Positions 21,167 through 35,164 of a stretch of 64,000 nucleotides of DNA are shown here, piece after piece. Positions within the stretch are counted from its first letter, which is position 1; every line of letters begins with the position of its first letter. Source of the DNA: Linnemannia hyalina (taxonomy: Eukaryota; Mortierellomycota; Mortierellomycetes; Mortierellales; Mortierellaceae); NCBI GenBank assembly GCA_019671135.1, contig JAHRHY010000015.1, positions 1-64,000 on the forward strand, given 5' to 3'. The notes under the pieces were generated by a model. That model worked only from the letters and a program-made list of their open reading frames with translations, did no database searches and was not told where the DNA came from. Made by a program: the position numbers and the translations under genes.

Positions 21167-23333
21167 ATGGTTATGGCAGTAAGCACATCTCTCTTTTCAG
21201 TTCACATGCAGAAAGCGAGAAGAGCAAAAGGCGTCACTGTCGGCACTCACTTTTTTCAATCAGATGGAATTAGCCAACATACCCATTGACCCCTCCGCCT
21301 TGTAATACTCTTTTACTTCACTTTAGAGTCTGTTCGGCCTTTCGGCGCCAATTGATATCGAAATCCGTTACAACGGACAGGAGCAGCGGAAGCAAATCGA
21401 GGCCAAAGTCGATAAGGACAGGAGAGAAAAGTTTCCTCTCTACTTTGACGGTGAGACCGTTGCTGGCAAGGTATGCTCTTTTTTTTTTTATTATTTGTTT
21501 GCTATGCTTTATTCTTTTCTCTTGTTTCTTTTATGTGAAGGAAAGGGGCGTTGGGGGAATATGTCAATTGAAGTTGCAGGAAAAAAAAGGAAAATCGGGA
21601 GATGGTCCCGGTTACTTGGTTGTTATCTTCTTCTACTTTTATGTGTGTGTATGGTTTGGCTTCCTGCATTGCCACGTTTTCATGAATTTTTCTGTATTTG
21701 CTAATTGTGTTGATAAGAGTACGATACCCTTTCGTTTCTTTCTATGTCTTGGCAAGAAAGGAGAGGATGAGGATGGGTGGGAAAAGAAAGAGCAGAGACG
21801 ATCGAAAGAGTGCGCCAGTCACACATAACCAATTGCCCATGGCCTCTTGCAACTTCTTACGGGTCTCTTGTTCTCATACTAACGATGTAGTTTGTACTTA
21901 TTACGGTGATTGCTAGATCAACATCCGAGTCAAGGACGGGAAGAAGGTGGAGCACAATGGCATTAAAGTGGAGTTTGTCGGAAGCATAGGTATAGTCTGG
22001 GCTCTAGTACAGCGTCACTACATGGAAACAACGATTTGGACAGCCCGACTTGCAGGATATCAAAGGAAAGGGAACGAAAGCGGACTTATTGATTTTTCAC
22101 TCTAACTTGTTTCTTTTAGAAATGTTTTATGACCGTGGAAACCATTACGAGTTCAGGACAATGCAGCAAGAGTTGGCAGTGCCTGGCGAACTTCGCAGCA
22201 ACACCAGCTTTGACTTTGAATTCAGGAATGTGGAGAAGCAGTACGAGAGTTATCACGGAATCAACGTCAAACTGAGGTATGCAACAGCAGAGAACCCACG
22301 CGTGGATGATCATATATCCCTTTGCGTCTATTTTGATAATGAAAAAAGAGAGCAGTTTCTGGTTATTGAAGATGATGTCAGTTTACAGTGGCCAAGGTAC
22401 TAATTGGAAGTGATGAAACGACCCGAGTAGATACTTTGTTCGCGTCACAATTCTGCGTCGTTTGGCGGATGTTGTCAAGGAGCAGGATATCTGGGTTCAC
22501 TCGTATGTGATGCCAGCCGACGGCAACAACTCAATCAAGATGGAAGTCGGTATCGAGGATGCCCTCCACATTGAGTTTGAGTACAACAAGTCCAGGTAGG
22601 CGTCCACTTTTTGAGTATTTTTTTATTCAGGATGGACGTTCAGGGAGATCCAATTGACATAACTATCGAATACTTCTTTTCAACGATGACAGGTATCATT
22701 TGAAGGATGTGATTGTGGGCAAGATTTACTTCTTGCTGGTTCGCATCAAGATCAAGCATATGGAACTTTCGATTATCCGACGGGAAACCACAGGAGCGCC
22801 ACCCAACCAGTACAACGAGAGCGAGACGATCACAAAGTTTGAGATTATGGATGGTGCACCCGTCCGTGGCGAGACCATCCCTATCCGTCTGTTCTTGGGA
22901 GGCTTTGAGCTCACCCCCACCTTCCGCGATGGTAATTATGGAGTTCCATGACGGGAGCGGATGGAGAAAAAGCGACGATCGATGCAAATGACGCGCCCGC
23001 AAACTGTTTTACATCTAACGATAATGACCTCTTTGTACCAATAGTTAACATGAAGTTCTCTGCGCGGTACTACTTGAACTTGGTTCTTGTGGATGAGGAG
23101 AACCGTCGGTACTTTAAGCAGCAGGAAATCACCATCTTCCGTCGCCAAGGTAACACTTTACTTTTATTGAACACATTCCGCATATCGGTCCAACTTGAGT
23201 TATTTTATGTATGTCTGAGAGCCTGAATGTGCGCTGACAGATCAATTGGACTTGTTTTCTATTCTCTATGATAGTCGATGATGAGGTTACGAACGACAAC
23301 CCATTGCAGATCCAGCACAACGAGCCTTTGTAA
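21167..23333 (+). CDS. VPS26: Retromer subunit Vps26
   Basis: Eight exons agree in phase: 21167-21178, 21327-21470, 21917-21989, 22120-22276, 22431-22595, 22693-22931, 23045-23149 and 23275-23333. The first exon has only four codons (MVMA), followed by SLFGLSAPIDIEIRYNGQ. Vps26 hallmarks are visible in order: KFPLYFDGETVAGK, YESYHGINVKLR, then VMPADGNNSIKMEVGIEDAL, VGKIYFLLVRIKIKHMEL and PIRLFLGGFELTPTFRD. The protein has the arrestin-like fold of the cargo-selective retromer trimer. It works on endosomes with Vps35 and Vps29 in endosome-to-Golgi retrieval. Length (about 318 residues) matches the family. The 446-nt second intron is the longest in the gene. Poly(A)-type aataaaa words occur near 23446-23460. 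Confidence 0.95.
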
Positions 23334-23647
23334 AAAACAGGAGCGAGAAACGCCAAAACCACACCAAGATTACCCCCTTACCAATTGCGACCTGCAGACT
23401 GATGTGCAAGTGTTCTGCCCTCTTCTTCCTCCTTTATGCAGTGAAAAATAAAAAATAAAATGCATTTCATATCACAACACTGGGCGCGTCCTGTGGAGAT
23501 ATCTTTATTTGCCCATGAGGCTATGTCTTTTCAGGTTTAAATAAACGACGTAGCCTCCTCCTTCATTGACTTCTCTCGTTCCTTCTTCCTCTCCTGTCCT
23601 TGCTATTACTCGATAAGCCAAGCCACTTCTGGCAATCTTATCATTAA
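23334..23647. other. Intergenic, no gene seen
   Basis: AT-rich 3' region of the VPS26 gene followed by sequence without coding signal, up to the decayed C2 paralogue. Confidence 0.4.
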
Positions 23648-24008
23648 TCAATAAATCCTTATCACTGCCTTCACATAATGCTTATCCTCGCCGGGCCGGA
23701 CACATAAAAGCAAAAAGTCTGGTTGAAGACGGGGTGGAGACCTTTGGCTTGCTTGGATCGTTGTTTGTACTTTGTAGGACTTTTTCCTGCCAGAGTTCGA
23801 TAAATGGGGTCGAATTTTACGATTTGTTGAGTTTGAAGTAGAGCTGGTCTTTGCGGAGGGAAGCCGCGATGGAAGGGGTTTCCGAATTTGCTTGTGCAGA
23901 GGAGAGGGAGCAGGAGGAGGCATAGAGGCAGTTGGAGGCGTTGTATTCATTGGCGAGGGTCGGCGCGGCGGCGGCCAGGAGCATGACTGTGATGGTAATG
24001 AACTCCAT
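23648..24008 (-). pseudogene. Decayed secreted C2-domain protein, paralogue of the gene at 24626
   Basis: Reading leftward from the ATG at 24008, a signal peptide (MEFITITVMLLAAAAPTLA) and KDQLYFKLNKS are followed at once by a stop. Beyond it, other frames resume clear matches to the intact neighbour: STPFIELW, then KYKQRSKQAKG and HPVFNQTFCFYV, then RPGEDKHYVKAV. At least two frameshifts, one stop and a deletion of about a dozen residues separate these pieces. The rest of the C2 domain is missing. The order and orientation identify it as a divergent duplicate of the C2 gene on the other strand. Confidence 0.8.
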
Positions 24009-24625
24009 ATTGAATCGGCAAAGAAGAGCGTTAAGCGGATGGGCTGGGGAGTGAGAAGAGAGGAACAAGAAAAAACGCTTTTTGCGTTGGTCGTTGAGAA
24101 GGAGAATTAGTGGCGTTTGGATACATTTCTTTCCCGATATCTGATTTCTATAGAATGTACCATTCCCGTCGTGTTTATGGCAAACGCGTCTACGGTCGCA
24201 TTCCTCGTTATGCTATGGATGTGATGAACCAGCGGTGGCTGCATGAGTCAATTGTCTCTCATAGATCTTCGTTCAAGACCATCGACAACCCACATCTATA
24301 AGACGCCGAGAAAAAAAATCCAGCTTAGCCTGGAATCGGATCCACCCTTGAAATAGATCATCTGCCATGGTACTCTACAATCATTGCCATGGCTAGCAAC
24401 CTTATACGTGTGTTTTATGCTGATCGCATTGATCCTCGAAGGTAAGCTTGATCATGGCCCCATTTCTCGGAGATGACATCAAAGTCCGATCGAAAAGGTA
24501 TAAAAGACTCGTTCTCTACTTCTCTTGTCAACATCATCTTCCTTATCTTCTCTTCCTCTCCTTCAAACACCAAGCAAGTACACACTCACATCCACCCTTC
24601 CCACACAAAACACTTCACTCCAACC
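24009..24625 (+). promoter_or_regulatory. Promoter of the secreted C2 gene, shared with its pseudogene
   Basis: A consensus TATA box (TATAAAAG, 24499-24506) lies 127 nt upstream of the ATG at 24626. It is followed by a CT/CA-rich leader (ctcttcctctccttc). The remainder up to the pseudogene start holds no supported gene; the 63-codon frame at 24110-24301 looks fortuitous. Confidence 0.6.
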
Positions 24626-25249
24626 ATGAAGTTCACAACACTCGTCGCCGCCCTCCTGGCCCCCATCGCCGTCCTGGCCTCTGCCGCCGTCGAGATAACT
24701 CACCCCGAAGCCAATGTCAACGCCGAAGGACTCATCAACATCTTTGCCACCAAGAAAGGCCAGCTCTACGTCAAGCTGAACCGTGCGAACAACCTCCGGA
24801 ACAAGGACTGGTTCAGCAGGTCGGACCCCTATATCGAGATGTGGCTCGATAAGTCTTACAAGCAGCGGTCCAAGGACACCAAGGGTCAGAGCCCTGTCTT
24901 TGACGAGACCTTTTGCTTTTACCTCCGTCCAGGCCAGAACAAGTTGAATGTCCGTGCGGTCGATAAGGATACGTTCAGGGATGACAAGATTGGAGAGGCG
25001 ACAATTTCTTTGGATAATGTTATCAACACGGGCAATTCTCCTGCTCAGGACTACAACCTTCCCAAGTGGCTCGGCCTTCGTAGCGATGGCTCGGTGGTAT
25101 GGTTTATGCTGCGTTGTTTGCTTCCGCATTGGTCATGTGTGTTGACGCGTTTTGTTCTTTACTAATTTTCTCTTTTATCCTTCCATTTTTTTTTTTCTTC
25201 TCGTACATAGAACATGCAAATGCAGTTCGTCGAGGACAATTCTCCTTAA
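24626..25249 (+). CDS. Small secreted single C2-domain protein
   Basis: Two exons, 24626-25096 and 25211-25249 (phase 0, donor gtatgg, acceptor catag), encode about 169 residues. The N-terminal signal peptide is MKFTTLVAALLAPIAVLASA. A single C2-like domain follows: GQLYVKLNRANNL, then FSRSDPYIEMWL, SPVFDETFCFYLRPG and VRAVDKDTFRDDKIGEATI. The Asp positions expected for calcium binding (SDPY, VDKD) are partly conserved. C2 domains usually bind phospholipid in a calcium-dependent way inside the cell; here the signal peptide and lack of other domains point to a secreted protein. A TATA box at 24499 suggests a regulated promoter. Some fungal symbionts and pathogens secrete single-domain proteins of this sort, but a role cannot be assigned. 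Confidence 0.85.
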
Positions 25250-25521
25250 ATGGTCACTTTCATGGGCCTTGTTGCCGCGTTATTATTATTTCCCTTTCAT
25301 ACAGCATCCATAATGTAATAAACAAAAGAAACAACTACATTCTATTGCCGTCGTATTATTTTTAATGCCAAAGACGCGATCGGTGTCGCACCAACTATCA
25401 AACCCGCCCGTGACTGTTTCTCCTCGGACATTTCTTTGACTCGCAAAAATTCAACGAATACGGAAAGAACAGGGTTTCCTACATCTTTACCCTTGCCCTG
25501 ATCAACTCTCGACCTTTCAGC

Positions 25522-28068
<2,547 letters not shown>

Positions 28069-28188
28069 TTCTTCACGACGCGTAATAGACGCATTCTTTT
28101 TTTCGCATTCACTCTGTGTCTCAAGATTTCAACATGTACATTCAGAGAAAAGACTAGGCAAGGCAAATTGACTATCAGCTACGAGTCC

Positions 28189-30284
28189 TCAAGCCTCGAT
28201 AAGCTCGTTCAAGGGCCAAACTCTGGACAGGACAGCCATAGGCCATCCTTCATCCTTGGCGGACTCCTTGCCATTGGCCTCAACAACAACCCATTCGACA
28301 TTGTCAACAGACTTGTCCTTGATCATTCCCAGTCCCAAGTACCGACTTTCAACCTCATGAAACTCCTTCTGGCTGATGGTGCCTTCTTCTGCATCGCGGA
28401 TGAGTCTGGAGCGTTCAATGAATCGGGCGAGATTCTTGAGTCCTGTTTTGGCGGCTTCGAGGATGGAGAAGACTTGATGGACGTGGACTTGGTCCATGTA
28501 GGTCTCGAGTCTGACTAGTCTTCCGCGGTTTTCTTTTCCAAGGCGGTGGGCGTACAGGCGGTTGTCGTCGTACAAGCGGTCATGTGTGCCCGTTTGCTGT
28601 TGTTGCATTGTTGCATTTGGGGTGTGACGAGAGGGCGCCAACATGTCAGGATGTGAGAATGATGGAAAAAAAAAAGTACAAGTAAACAGAATCACGCATG
28701 TGTGGAAAACTTACGATGAGGGTGTTGGTCAGTCCTGAGAGATCGGCGCGGTGGACAGGCGAGACAAGAGGGTGTTGGGCTAGACTGGCGTACCACAGCC
28801 AAGCGCGTTCCTCTCCAAGGGCATTTCTGGCATTGGCGTTGGTGGAGACATCGCCACAGACATAGTTGCGAGCCAGGTTGAGGGCTTTGAAGTCTGTAAA
28901 GGTCTTTTTGTCGAAGGGATGTGATCCAATGGGTCCTGGGCAATAGCAGTACCAGTCGTTGTTGTTGGCTGCTGGCAGGGAGGATGTTGGATCTGCCCAT
29001 ACCTATTTGACGAGGATGCATTTGGAAAGAACGGTTTGTAAGTGGAATTTTTCATACAGCGTCTCTTCTTTTCTGAAGGACATGGTGGGGAAGCATGTTA
29101 CTTACCGAGAGGAGAAGGGTGGCATGGGGCATGATGTACTTGGGCGACGTGGATGGTTGAACATATTTAGCAAGGTAGATCATGAACGCGGCAGCCAAGT
29201 TGGCACCAGCAGAGTCACCACCAACCACAACATCTCGAGGGTCGACAGGCAAATGCTGAGCTTCGGACTTGTTGTTCAAAATCAAGGCCTCATGCTTGGG
29301 CTTGACCAGATACAAGTACGCCGCAAAGGCATCATGAATCGCAGCCGGGAACGGATGTTCAGGACCCATGCGGTAGTCAAGAGAAAAGATCCTTGTGCCC
29401 GGACCAATCTCTTTGGCTAGGCGGGCCAAGTAGTCGCGGTGAGACTTTGGCGACAGGAAGCCGTGTCCGCCACCGTGGAAGTAGAGGACAACGGTGGAGC
29501 TGCGTGGACGAGGATTGTTTGCGTGATGAAGAGCTTCAATCCACTCGCCCTTCAAGCTATAGACCCCTCCTTCGTTCAGCCGTCCGACTTCCTCGGGCAT
29601 GTTTGAGATTTGGGCGTGACGGCCTTGGATAGGGTAGTGCATCGAACGAAGGTACTCTTTGCTGGGGTTCATGATATCGACCGAGACCCCACGTCGGGTA
29701 AGCTCCTCACGAACGTGGGTAAGAGTGGCACGTTCTGGACGGGTAAGAGCCTCAAGTCTGACCTGGAACTGGACATTCTTCAGGACCTTGACATGCCTCA
29801 CAAAAATCATCTGAAGCGGCAAAAAGCCCTCCAGGAAATGACCTACAAATCGCAGATGTCCAATAGTCCTCAACTCGACACCCACTCCACGGATCAAGGC
29901 AATGACAATCGTCCACCACCAGGGCCAACCGAGAGGATGATGCTTGGACGAGTACTGGAACCGTGTGGCGATGAGGAAGGGTAGTTCGACACAGTGAAGC
30001 CGCACCATAGAATAGATGGTGCGCCAAGCCAAGCGGGCGAGGAAGGCGATATCCTTGGGCTTGTGGAGGATGCCGTTGAGGTATGCCCTTTGGAGGAGGG
30101 ATGGTGCTGGGAAATGGTCTTGGTGCTGCTTAAGTGACAGGATATATTGGTCTCCTTGTTGTTGTAGCAGTTGCTGTTGTGGAGAAAGAGCGTTCGTGTG
30201 ACCTGCTTCTGAATTGGCGCCTGCGGTTGGGTTCTCCACAAGTATGCCCGTGGGAGAGTAGAGAGTTGTGGGTGTAAAAGCCAT
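28189..30284 (-). CDS. Alpha/beta hydrolase (hormone-sensitive-lipase-like esterase/lipase)
   Basis: Three exons, 30284-29106, 29002-28715 and 28596-28189, all phase 0, encode about 624 residues. A Gln-rich N-terminus leads into a hydrophobic stretch (GWPWWWTIVIALIRGVGVE) that may anchor the protein to a membrane. The hydrolase core shows the oxyanion motif YFHGGGHGF (about 29455-29480), DYRMGPEHPFPAA, and the nucleophile elbow GGDSAGAN (about 29204-29228). The acid and base are probably in HDRLYDDNRLYA and MDQVHVHQVF. This is the family-3 (HSL-like) arrangement, which hydrolyses lipid or steryl esters. Substrate is unknown. It lies tail to tail with the tyrosyl-tRNA synthetase gene (120 nt apart) and divergent from GET5. 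The start at 30284 is the first ATG before conserved sequence; the CT-rich leader lies upstream. Confidence 0.9.
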
Positions 30285-31351
30285 ACTTTTTTTTTGGAAC
30301 AAGGAAATAGTGGTGAAGGAGGGAAGGCGGAGGAGGATGAAGAAGTAAAGGAAAGGAAGAAGAAGGATGCCTGAAAAAATAAAGCCGTGAACGCGAGAGA
30401 TGGTTGTTCTGAAGATGAAATAGAGAGAGTGTGTGTGCGGGGCGAGTGCACACAAGTAGGAGCGTGAGTACAAGTAGAAGTGAAAGAGTGAACAGAAGGC
30501 AAATTGGACACAAACAACAACAACAACAACTTCAGCTCCCTCGGCTGGCAAAGTGAGGGGTGAAAGAAAAAAAAATGGGGACACGAGTACGTCAACTATT
30601 GCTTCTGTTGAAGCTCCTTATTCGCCGTTGGTACGAAATCGACAAGTTCAAGGGGCTGGAGGCATATGCCAATGGCCGTCCAAAAACAGTCAACAGCCAT
30701 TTTGTGCGACCCAACGTTGTCAATGCATGTTTACCCACAAAAGGGGTGTGCAGTGGACTCTATTTCTACTGCGTTGGATCCATCCATGTGGTAGACTGGC
30801 GATTATCGTTTTTTTTTTTTTTTTTTTTTTTTTTTGGGAAACGGTAAGGGATGGCGCGAGAAAAAGTATACGGTTTGTCTACTCATGAACCTTAGGCGTT
30901 ACCTTCGCAAAAAGTACCTTGAACGATGAAAAGGAAAACAAAGCATAGGTGATGCACGGTGTCGGATTTCATGTGCTTTTTTTTCGTCAGGCGTGAAAGA
31001 AGAATACAGTGTCGGTCCTCGGCGGCCTACTCGCGATCCTTTTTTGCCCTTTTTTGAACCTTACTCGAGCACGAAAAGCCTGCAAAGATGTTTTTTAGGC
31101 TGCTACTCCCCTCTTCGGATGCCTTGCATGATATGTCCAGGCTGAAGGCGAACCGACCATTTTTTGTTGATGCTGGGCAAGTCTAATGCACGTGACTGGT
31201 AAGTAGAGGCAAGAAGGCCAAGAATCGCGAGATGATCGCCTTCACATCGAACAACGACACCAACGACGACAAACGAACGCTCGAAACACGCAAGCACACA
31301 CACAAGCACACACACTCACCCAACAAGAACAAAAGACACCAACCAACAAAT
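30285..31351. promoter_or_regulatory. Divergent promoter region (hydrolase / GET5)
   Basis: The hydrolase side (30285-30550) is purine-rich on the plus strand, i.e. a CT-rich leader on the minus strand. A T27 run lies at 30809-30835. The GET5 side ends in a CA-rich leader (caagcacacacacaagc) reaching the ATG at 31352. No gene or clear TATA was seen in between. Confidence 0.45.
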
Positions 31352-32427
31352 ATGTCATCTGTCGAGGAATCTCTTTTCATCTCTCAGTTCTTGGCCGCCT
31401 ACGGAAGCCAAGAGACAAAGTTCCCTTCAACCTATGTCCCATCAGGACTTGCACCTAGCTGGACCTCCAAGGTACGAAAAAGGGAAGCAAGGTGAAGACA
31501 CATACATCAAGTCCACTTCAGGAACAACGAGAGAGGAGCAAATGAGGAAGGGGATGGTTACTTGCTGATGGCAGAAGTGATGTCCACTGTCAGCACACTT
31601 GACGCAAACAAAGTTAAGGAGACTGACTGCGATCTACCTTTTCATTTTGCCAATAGCGTGCTGTGTTCGAGAGACCTGCCAAGCCCGTCAAGGGAGATGT
31701 CATTGAAGGAGGTAATATGATCGTTTTATTTTATTTTATCCTTTCTTGCATGCAATTCTCGAAGGAACCACATCTAACATGGATGCCATAAGCACATCTA
31801 TCTCTTCGCGTGTTAATATTAATTATCTGGCTATTTTCAATCTTGCTCATCGACAATGTAGACATTGAAGTGACTATCAAGGCGCTCAAATCAGGAGAGT
31901 GGACTGTGACCGTGGCAGCTCAGGGAACCATTGCCAACCTCAAGGAGGCCTTGCAGGCCAAGGCAGGCATTGATGCGGGAGCACAGAGATTGGTCCTCAA
32001 GGGCAAGGCCCTGGTTGACAACAAGCATTTGAGCGAGTATGGCATCACCACAGGATCGGTCGTCCACTTGTTCGCTAAGGCAGGTGCCACACTCACACCC
32101 ACTGCCACCACTCCCCCTGCATCGGCCTCGTCCGCTTCCACCCCAGTCTCAGAGTCAACAATTGCAGCAGGAGTGGCAGGAGCAGCCGCGGCAGCAAAGG
32201 TACCACAGAGCACGAAACCTGCGGTGACTTCGTATCGTGGTTTGTCTGAGGCGGGCACGGAGATTGTCAAGGATGCAGAGTTTTGGTATTGGCTCAATGA
32301 GCAGTTGAAGGAGCGATTGGGGTCGAAGGAAGACGCGTCGATTATGATCAAGGGCTTTATTGGCCAGTATCGTGACTTGATTGGAAATGCAGGCACGAAG
32401 GATATCGAGAACGAGATCAAGAAGTAG
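31352..32427 (+). CDS. GET5: Get5/Mdy2-like ubiquitin-like protein of the GET pathway
   Basis: Three exons, 31352-31471, 31657-31711 and 31862-32427 (phases 0 and 1), encode about 246 residues. The N-terminal segment (ESLFISQFLAAYG...FPSTYVPSGLAPSW) matches the Get4-binding arm of yeast Mdy2. The middle is a ubiquitin-like domain (DIEVTIKALKSGEWTVTVA ... LVLKGKALVDNKHLSEYGI). After an Ala/Thr/Pro linker the C-terminal helix pair (AEFWYWLNEQLKERLG, IMIKGFIGQYRDLIG) resembles the homodimerisation domain. Get5 bridges Get4-Get3 and Sgt2 when tail-anchored proteins are handed to the ER. No diglycine ending is present, so it is not conjugated. Assignment rests on domain order and length. Confidence 0.82.
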
Positions 32428-33083
32428 TTCAGGAGACGGTACAGGAAAGAGTAGATTATCGTAGGTTTTTTGTGTCTTTTTTGTACACAGCCGACAAAAA
32501 AGATAAAATACTGCGATCGTCGCCGCTCACTTTATTTGATGTTTTTAATGCTCATTGTCCACCTGCCAAAAGCAGCCAATGAAAATGCAAGAGCAAGATT
32601 CTCGGGAAAGTGGAATATCTTTGTTCAGGACCTGGCACGAGTAGAGAAAGGGCCCTATTCCAGTCTTCCAGAAGACCAAAAGCACAAATTAAACAACACA
32701 AAACCAGGTGCTTTTATTTCATCAGCCGTCGCATTTACTTTTTTGCATCTTGGCATTTGTCAATAAAGGGATCGATTGTCAAGTCCGGACCAGAAAAAGG
32801 AGCGAAGAAAGAGTAAACAAACCAGAAAGATAGCAGATGCTTGTATATCTCAATGACGCCCCTTCGTTTCTCAAATCTTTCATTCCGTCCCAGCGTCGGG
32901 GAGCATCTCCTCCCAGGGACTGACTTTTCTTTTCAATTTTTCTCTCGTTTCTATTGAACAATTAAAAACGAGGAAAGCCCATTTCCTTCATTGATAATCT
33001 GGGGCGCCGCTACCGACCAGCTGAGCGCCAATTTGTTGTTGCAAAAAACTCTCCGTAAGGAACGAGAATCAATTAATAGGTGA
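32428..33083. other. Intergenic, no supported gene
   Basis: 3' region of GET5 and AT-rich sequence. A 98-codon frame at 32470-32766 and others have no domain or splice partner. Nothing else seen. Confidence 0.4.
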
Positions 33084-33474
33084 TCAAATGACGGATGATG
33101 AATCCAGAGGGGTTCGTTGCCGTGGATCCGAGACATTTTTCTGCAGGGACCGAGCACACTGTTTATCACTTTTTTTGTAGTTGTCTTTCTAACCAACACG
33201 TTCAGGTTGATGGACTTACAGGGGAGCAATTGATTCTGAAGAGAGGGCCAGTGTTCGAGAGAAGACGACATCGGAGTATGTCTGAGCAAAACGGGATCGA
33301 AAGGCGATGAACTGTATGGGTGTGTGTTTAGTGAAGAGAAGGAAAAAGGAAGTTGAGTGAGTGTAAACAGGGTAGGTCGACAGGAAAAGGAAAGAGGATT
33401 AAACCTTGTGGATCAAGTTTGTCCAGATCAAGAGTCGAGATGTCCAATTTGCGACGTTTTGACATGCCGCTCAT
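33084..33474 (-). CDS. Possible tiny spliced gene, 62 residues, unknown
   Basis: Three short exons can be joined with agreeing phases: 33474-33405, 33281-33220 and 33140-33084. Donors are gtttaa (weak) and gtaagt; acceptors are ctcag and tgcag after pyrimidine-rich tracts. The product starts MSGMSKRRKLDISTLDLDKL, a basic nuclear-signal-like run followed by a short acidic/hydrophobic helix, and ends PRQRTPLDSSSVI. Exon 2 also has another open frame, so the model is not unique. I do not recognise it. The main support is the good ATG exon and the consensus second intron. Confidence 0.3.
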
Positions 33475-35164
33475 GTTGATGTGTTAATAATTTTATTGGT
33501 TTTTTTGTCCACCAGGACAAATGTGCTCCCGTAACTCTGTTCCCCTATTCTCGTTAGTCCAACTGTGGGGAGGGGTTGTGTGTGTGTGTCTCTGTGTGTA
33601 TTGGAACGAAAGGGCAAAACAACTCAAAGCAAGAGACACAATTGAAAACCAAACTGCGCATCTTGGTGTTTAAAAAAAGGAACAACTAGAGATAGTGTGT
33701 GTCTTTACGCCTTTTGTTGTCGTTGTTGGTGTCATTTGCAACGACGAAGAAAAACTATGCATTGAGGTGCAGCCTTTGTTCAAGTCAGGTCAGGAGAGGA
33801 GAGGAGAGGAGAAGGAAGGAAAAGGACGAGCCACAAAAGCGACGTACTCAATTGCAGCATACATTCAATGGCCCGTTTAAGCAACTGCATGTATGTAAAG
33901 GTGATACCCCCTGTTTGCATATAAATATTGAGGTCAGTTGAACGGTTCAAGGACCACCTTCATTTTTTTCAATCAATCAGTGTTCTTCTCGAAAGTGGGC
34001 TCCTGAGACTCATTCAAGACTCTCTTTATCATCATCATCATCAGCTTTAGTTGCCTTTGTCCTTTGTCCTTGTCTTTCTTCCCTTCCCTCCATTTGCATC
34101 TTTGTTCCTTCACACCTCTGCCCTCGCTTGTTTACTTCATCTATCAAGTTTTTTCCTTTTCCTCCCTCTCTCTCCTTCTCCTCCTTCTCTCCATTCCCCT
34201 CACACCCTCACACCCTCACACCCTCCCTCCTTTCCTTCTTCTTTCCGTCCACGCTTATCATTTTTAAACTTGTCTGTACACATGCACTTAAACCTATCAC
34301 ATCCACATCCACCACGCAGTTGACACACAGCTCCATACAACTCGCCCCTTCTCTCTTTTCTTGGCTTTCTACGGGTAATTGATCTCGCTTCCCTCTTATT
34401 TCCTCTTTCGTACTCATCAACCCATCCCCTCTCCTTCTTCTACTTCTTCTTCTTCTTCCTCATTTCACTAATGAACAAAGACTGAATGAACACCATCCAA
34501 TTCACACCCTCTCACTCACACGCACTGCCCATCGACAACTGCCCTTTTCCTTGTCTTCAGTTTTGTTTGCAGCTTGCACCCACCAGTGCTCAATCACCAT
34601 TCCTCCCAAAACCAAAGGAAGTGAAAAAAAATAACGTTTAGAAGGATTCCTCGAGTTCCTTTTCTTATTGGCCTGCAGCCTTTTCTTTTTCCTCTTTGTT
34701 CCTCTTCTTTTCTTTCTTTGGGTCTGTTCTGTCCATCCCACCCCAGTCCGTTCTCTCCTTCTCACTTCATCTTCATCGTCATCCTTTTTCTTCCCTTTTT
34801 CTTCTTTTCTCTTCTCTTCTTGTCTTCTAATCTCCTGCTCCTCTTCATTCATCAGCTCACCTCTCACTCTTTGCTCCTCTCCTTGTCTTGACTTTCCCTT
34901 CCTTCCTTTCTTCTTTTCTCACTCACGCAACGCCTCACTCGCCCCTATACGTCCATTATCTTCCCAATTCGTCTCCGCTCTCAACTTTTCTCACTCACTC
35001 ACTCACTCACTCACTCACTCACTCACTCACTCACTCACTCACTCACTCTCGCTCGCTCGCTGACATTATCATCCTCCGTTCAGTCACAGCGCAACAGCAA
35101 CATCGGCGACAACAAAAAATACAAGTAGATAGATATATTGTGAGCAGAAGCACAGCCATCCACT
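33475..35164 (+). promoter_or_regulatory. Long promoter and pyrimidine-rich leader of the Zn2Cys6 gene
   Basis: About 1.7 kb without a supported gene. From about 34050 the plus strand is almost continuously CT-rich (ttctcctcc, cacaccctcacaccctc). It carries a tcac microsatellite and then an adenine-rich segment just before the ATG at 35165. A TG microsatellite lies near 33575-33600. Several 70-130-codon frames through this tract are low-complexity artefacts of the skewed composition. Confidence 0.5.
34991..35048 (+). repeat. (TCAC)n microsatellite, about 14 copies
   Basis: Uninterrupted tcac units in the leader, ending in ctcgctcgctcgctga. The position is about 120 nt upstream of the start codon of the Zn2Cys6 gene. 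Confidence 0.97.

Noticed and set aside
30809..30835. T27 run as the poly(A) tail of a minus-strand retrocopy
   Set aside because: No recognisable retroelement or processed gene sequence adjoins it.
34051..35063. Frames of 70-130 codons in the leader of the Zn2Cys6 gene
   Set aside because: They translate CT-rich and tcac repeats; no conserved sequence.
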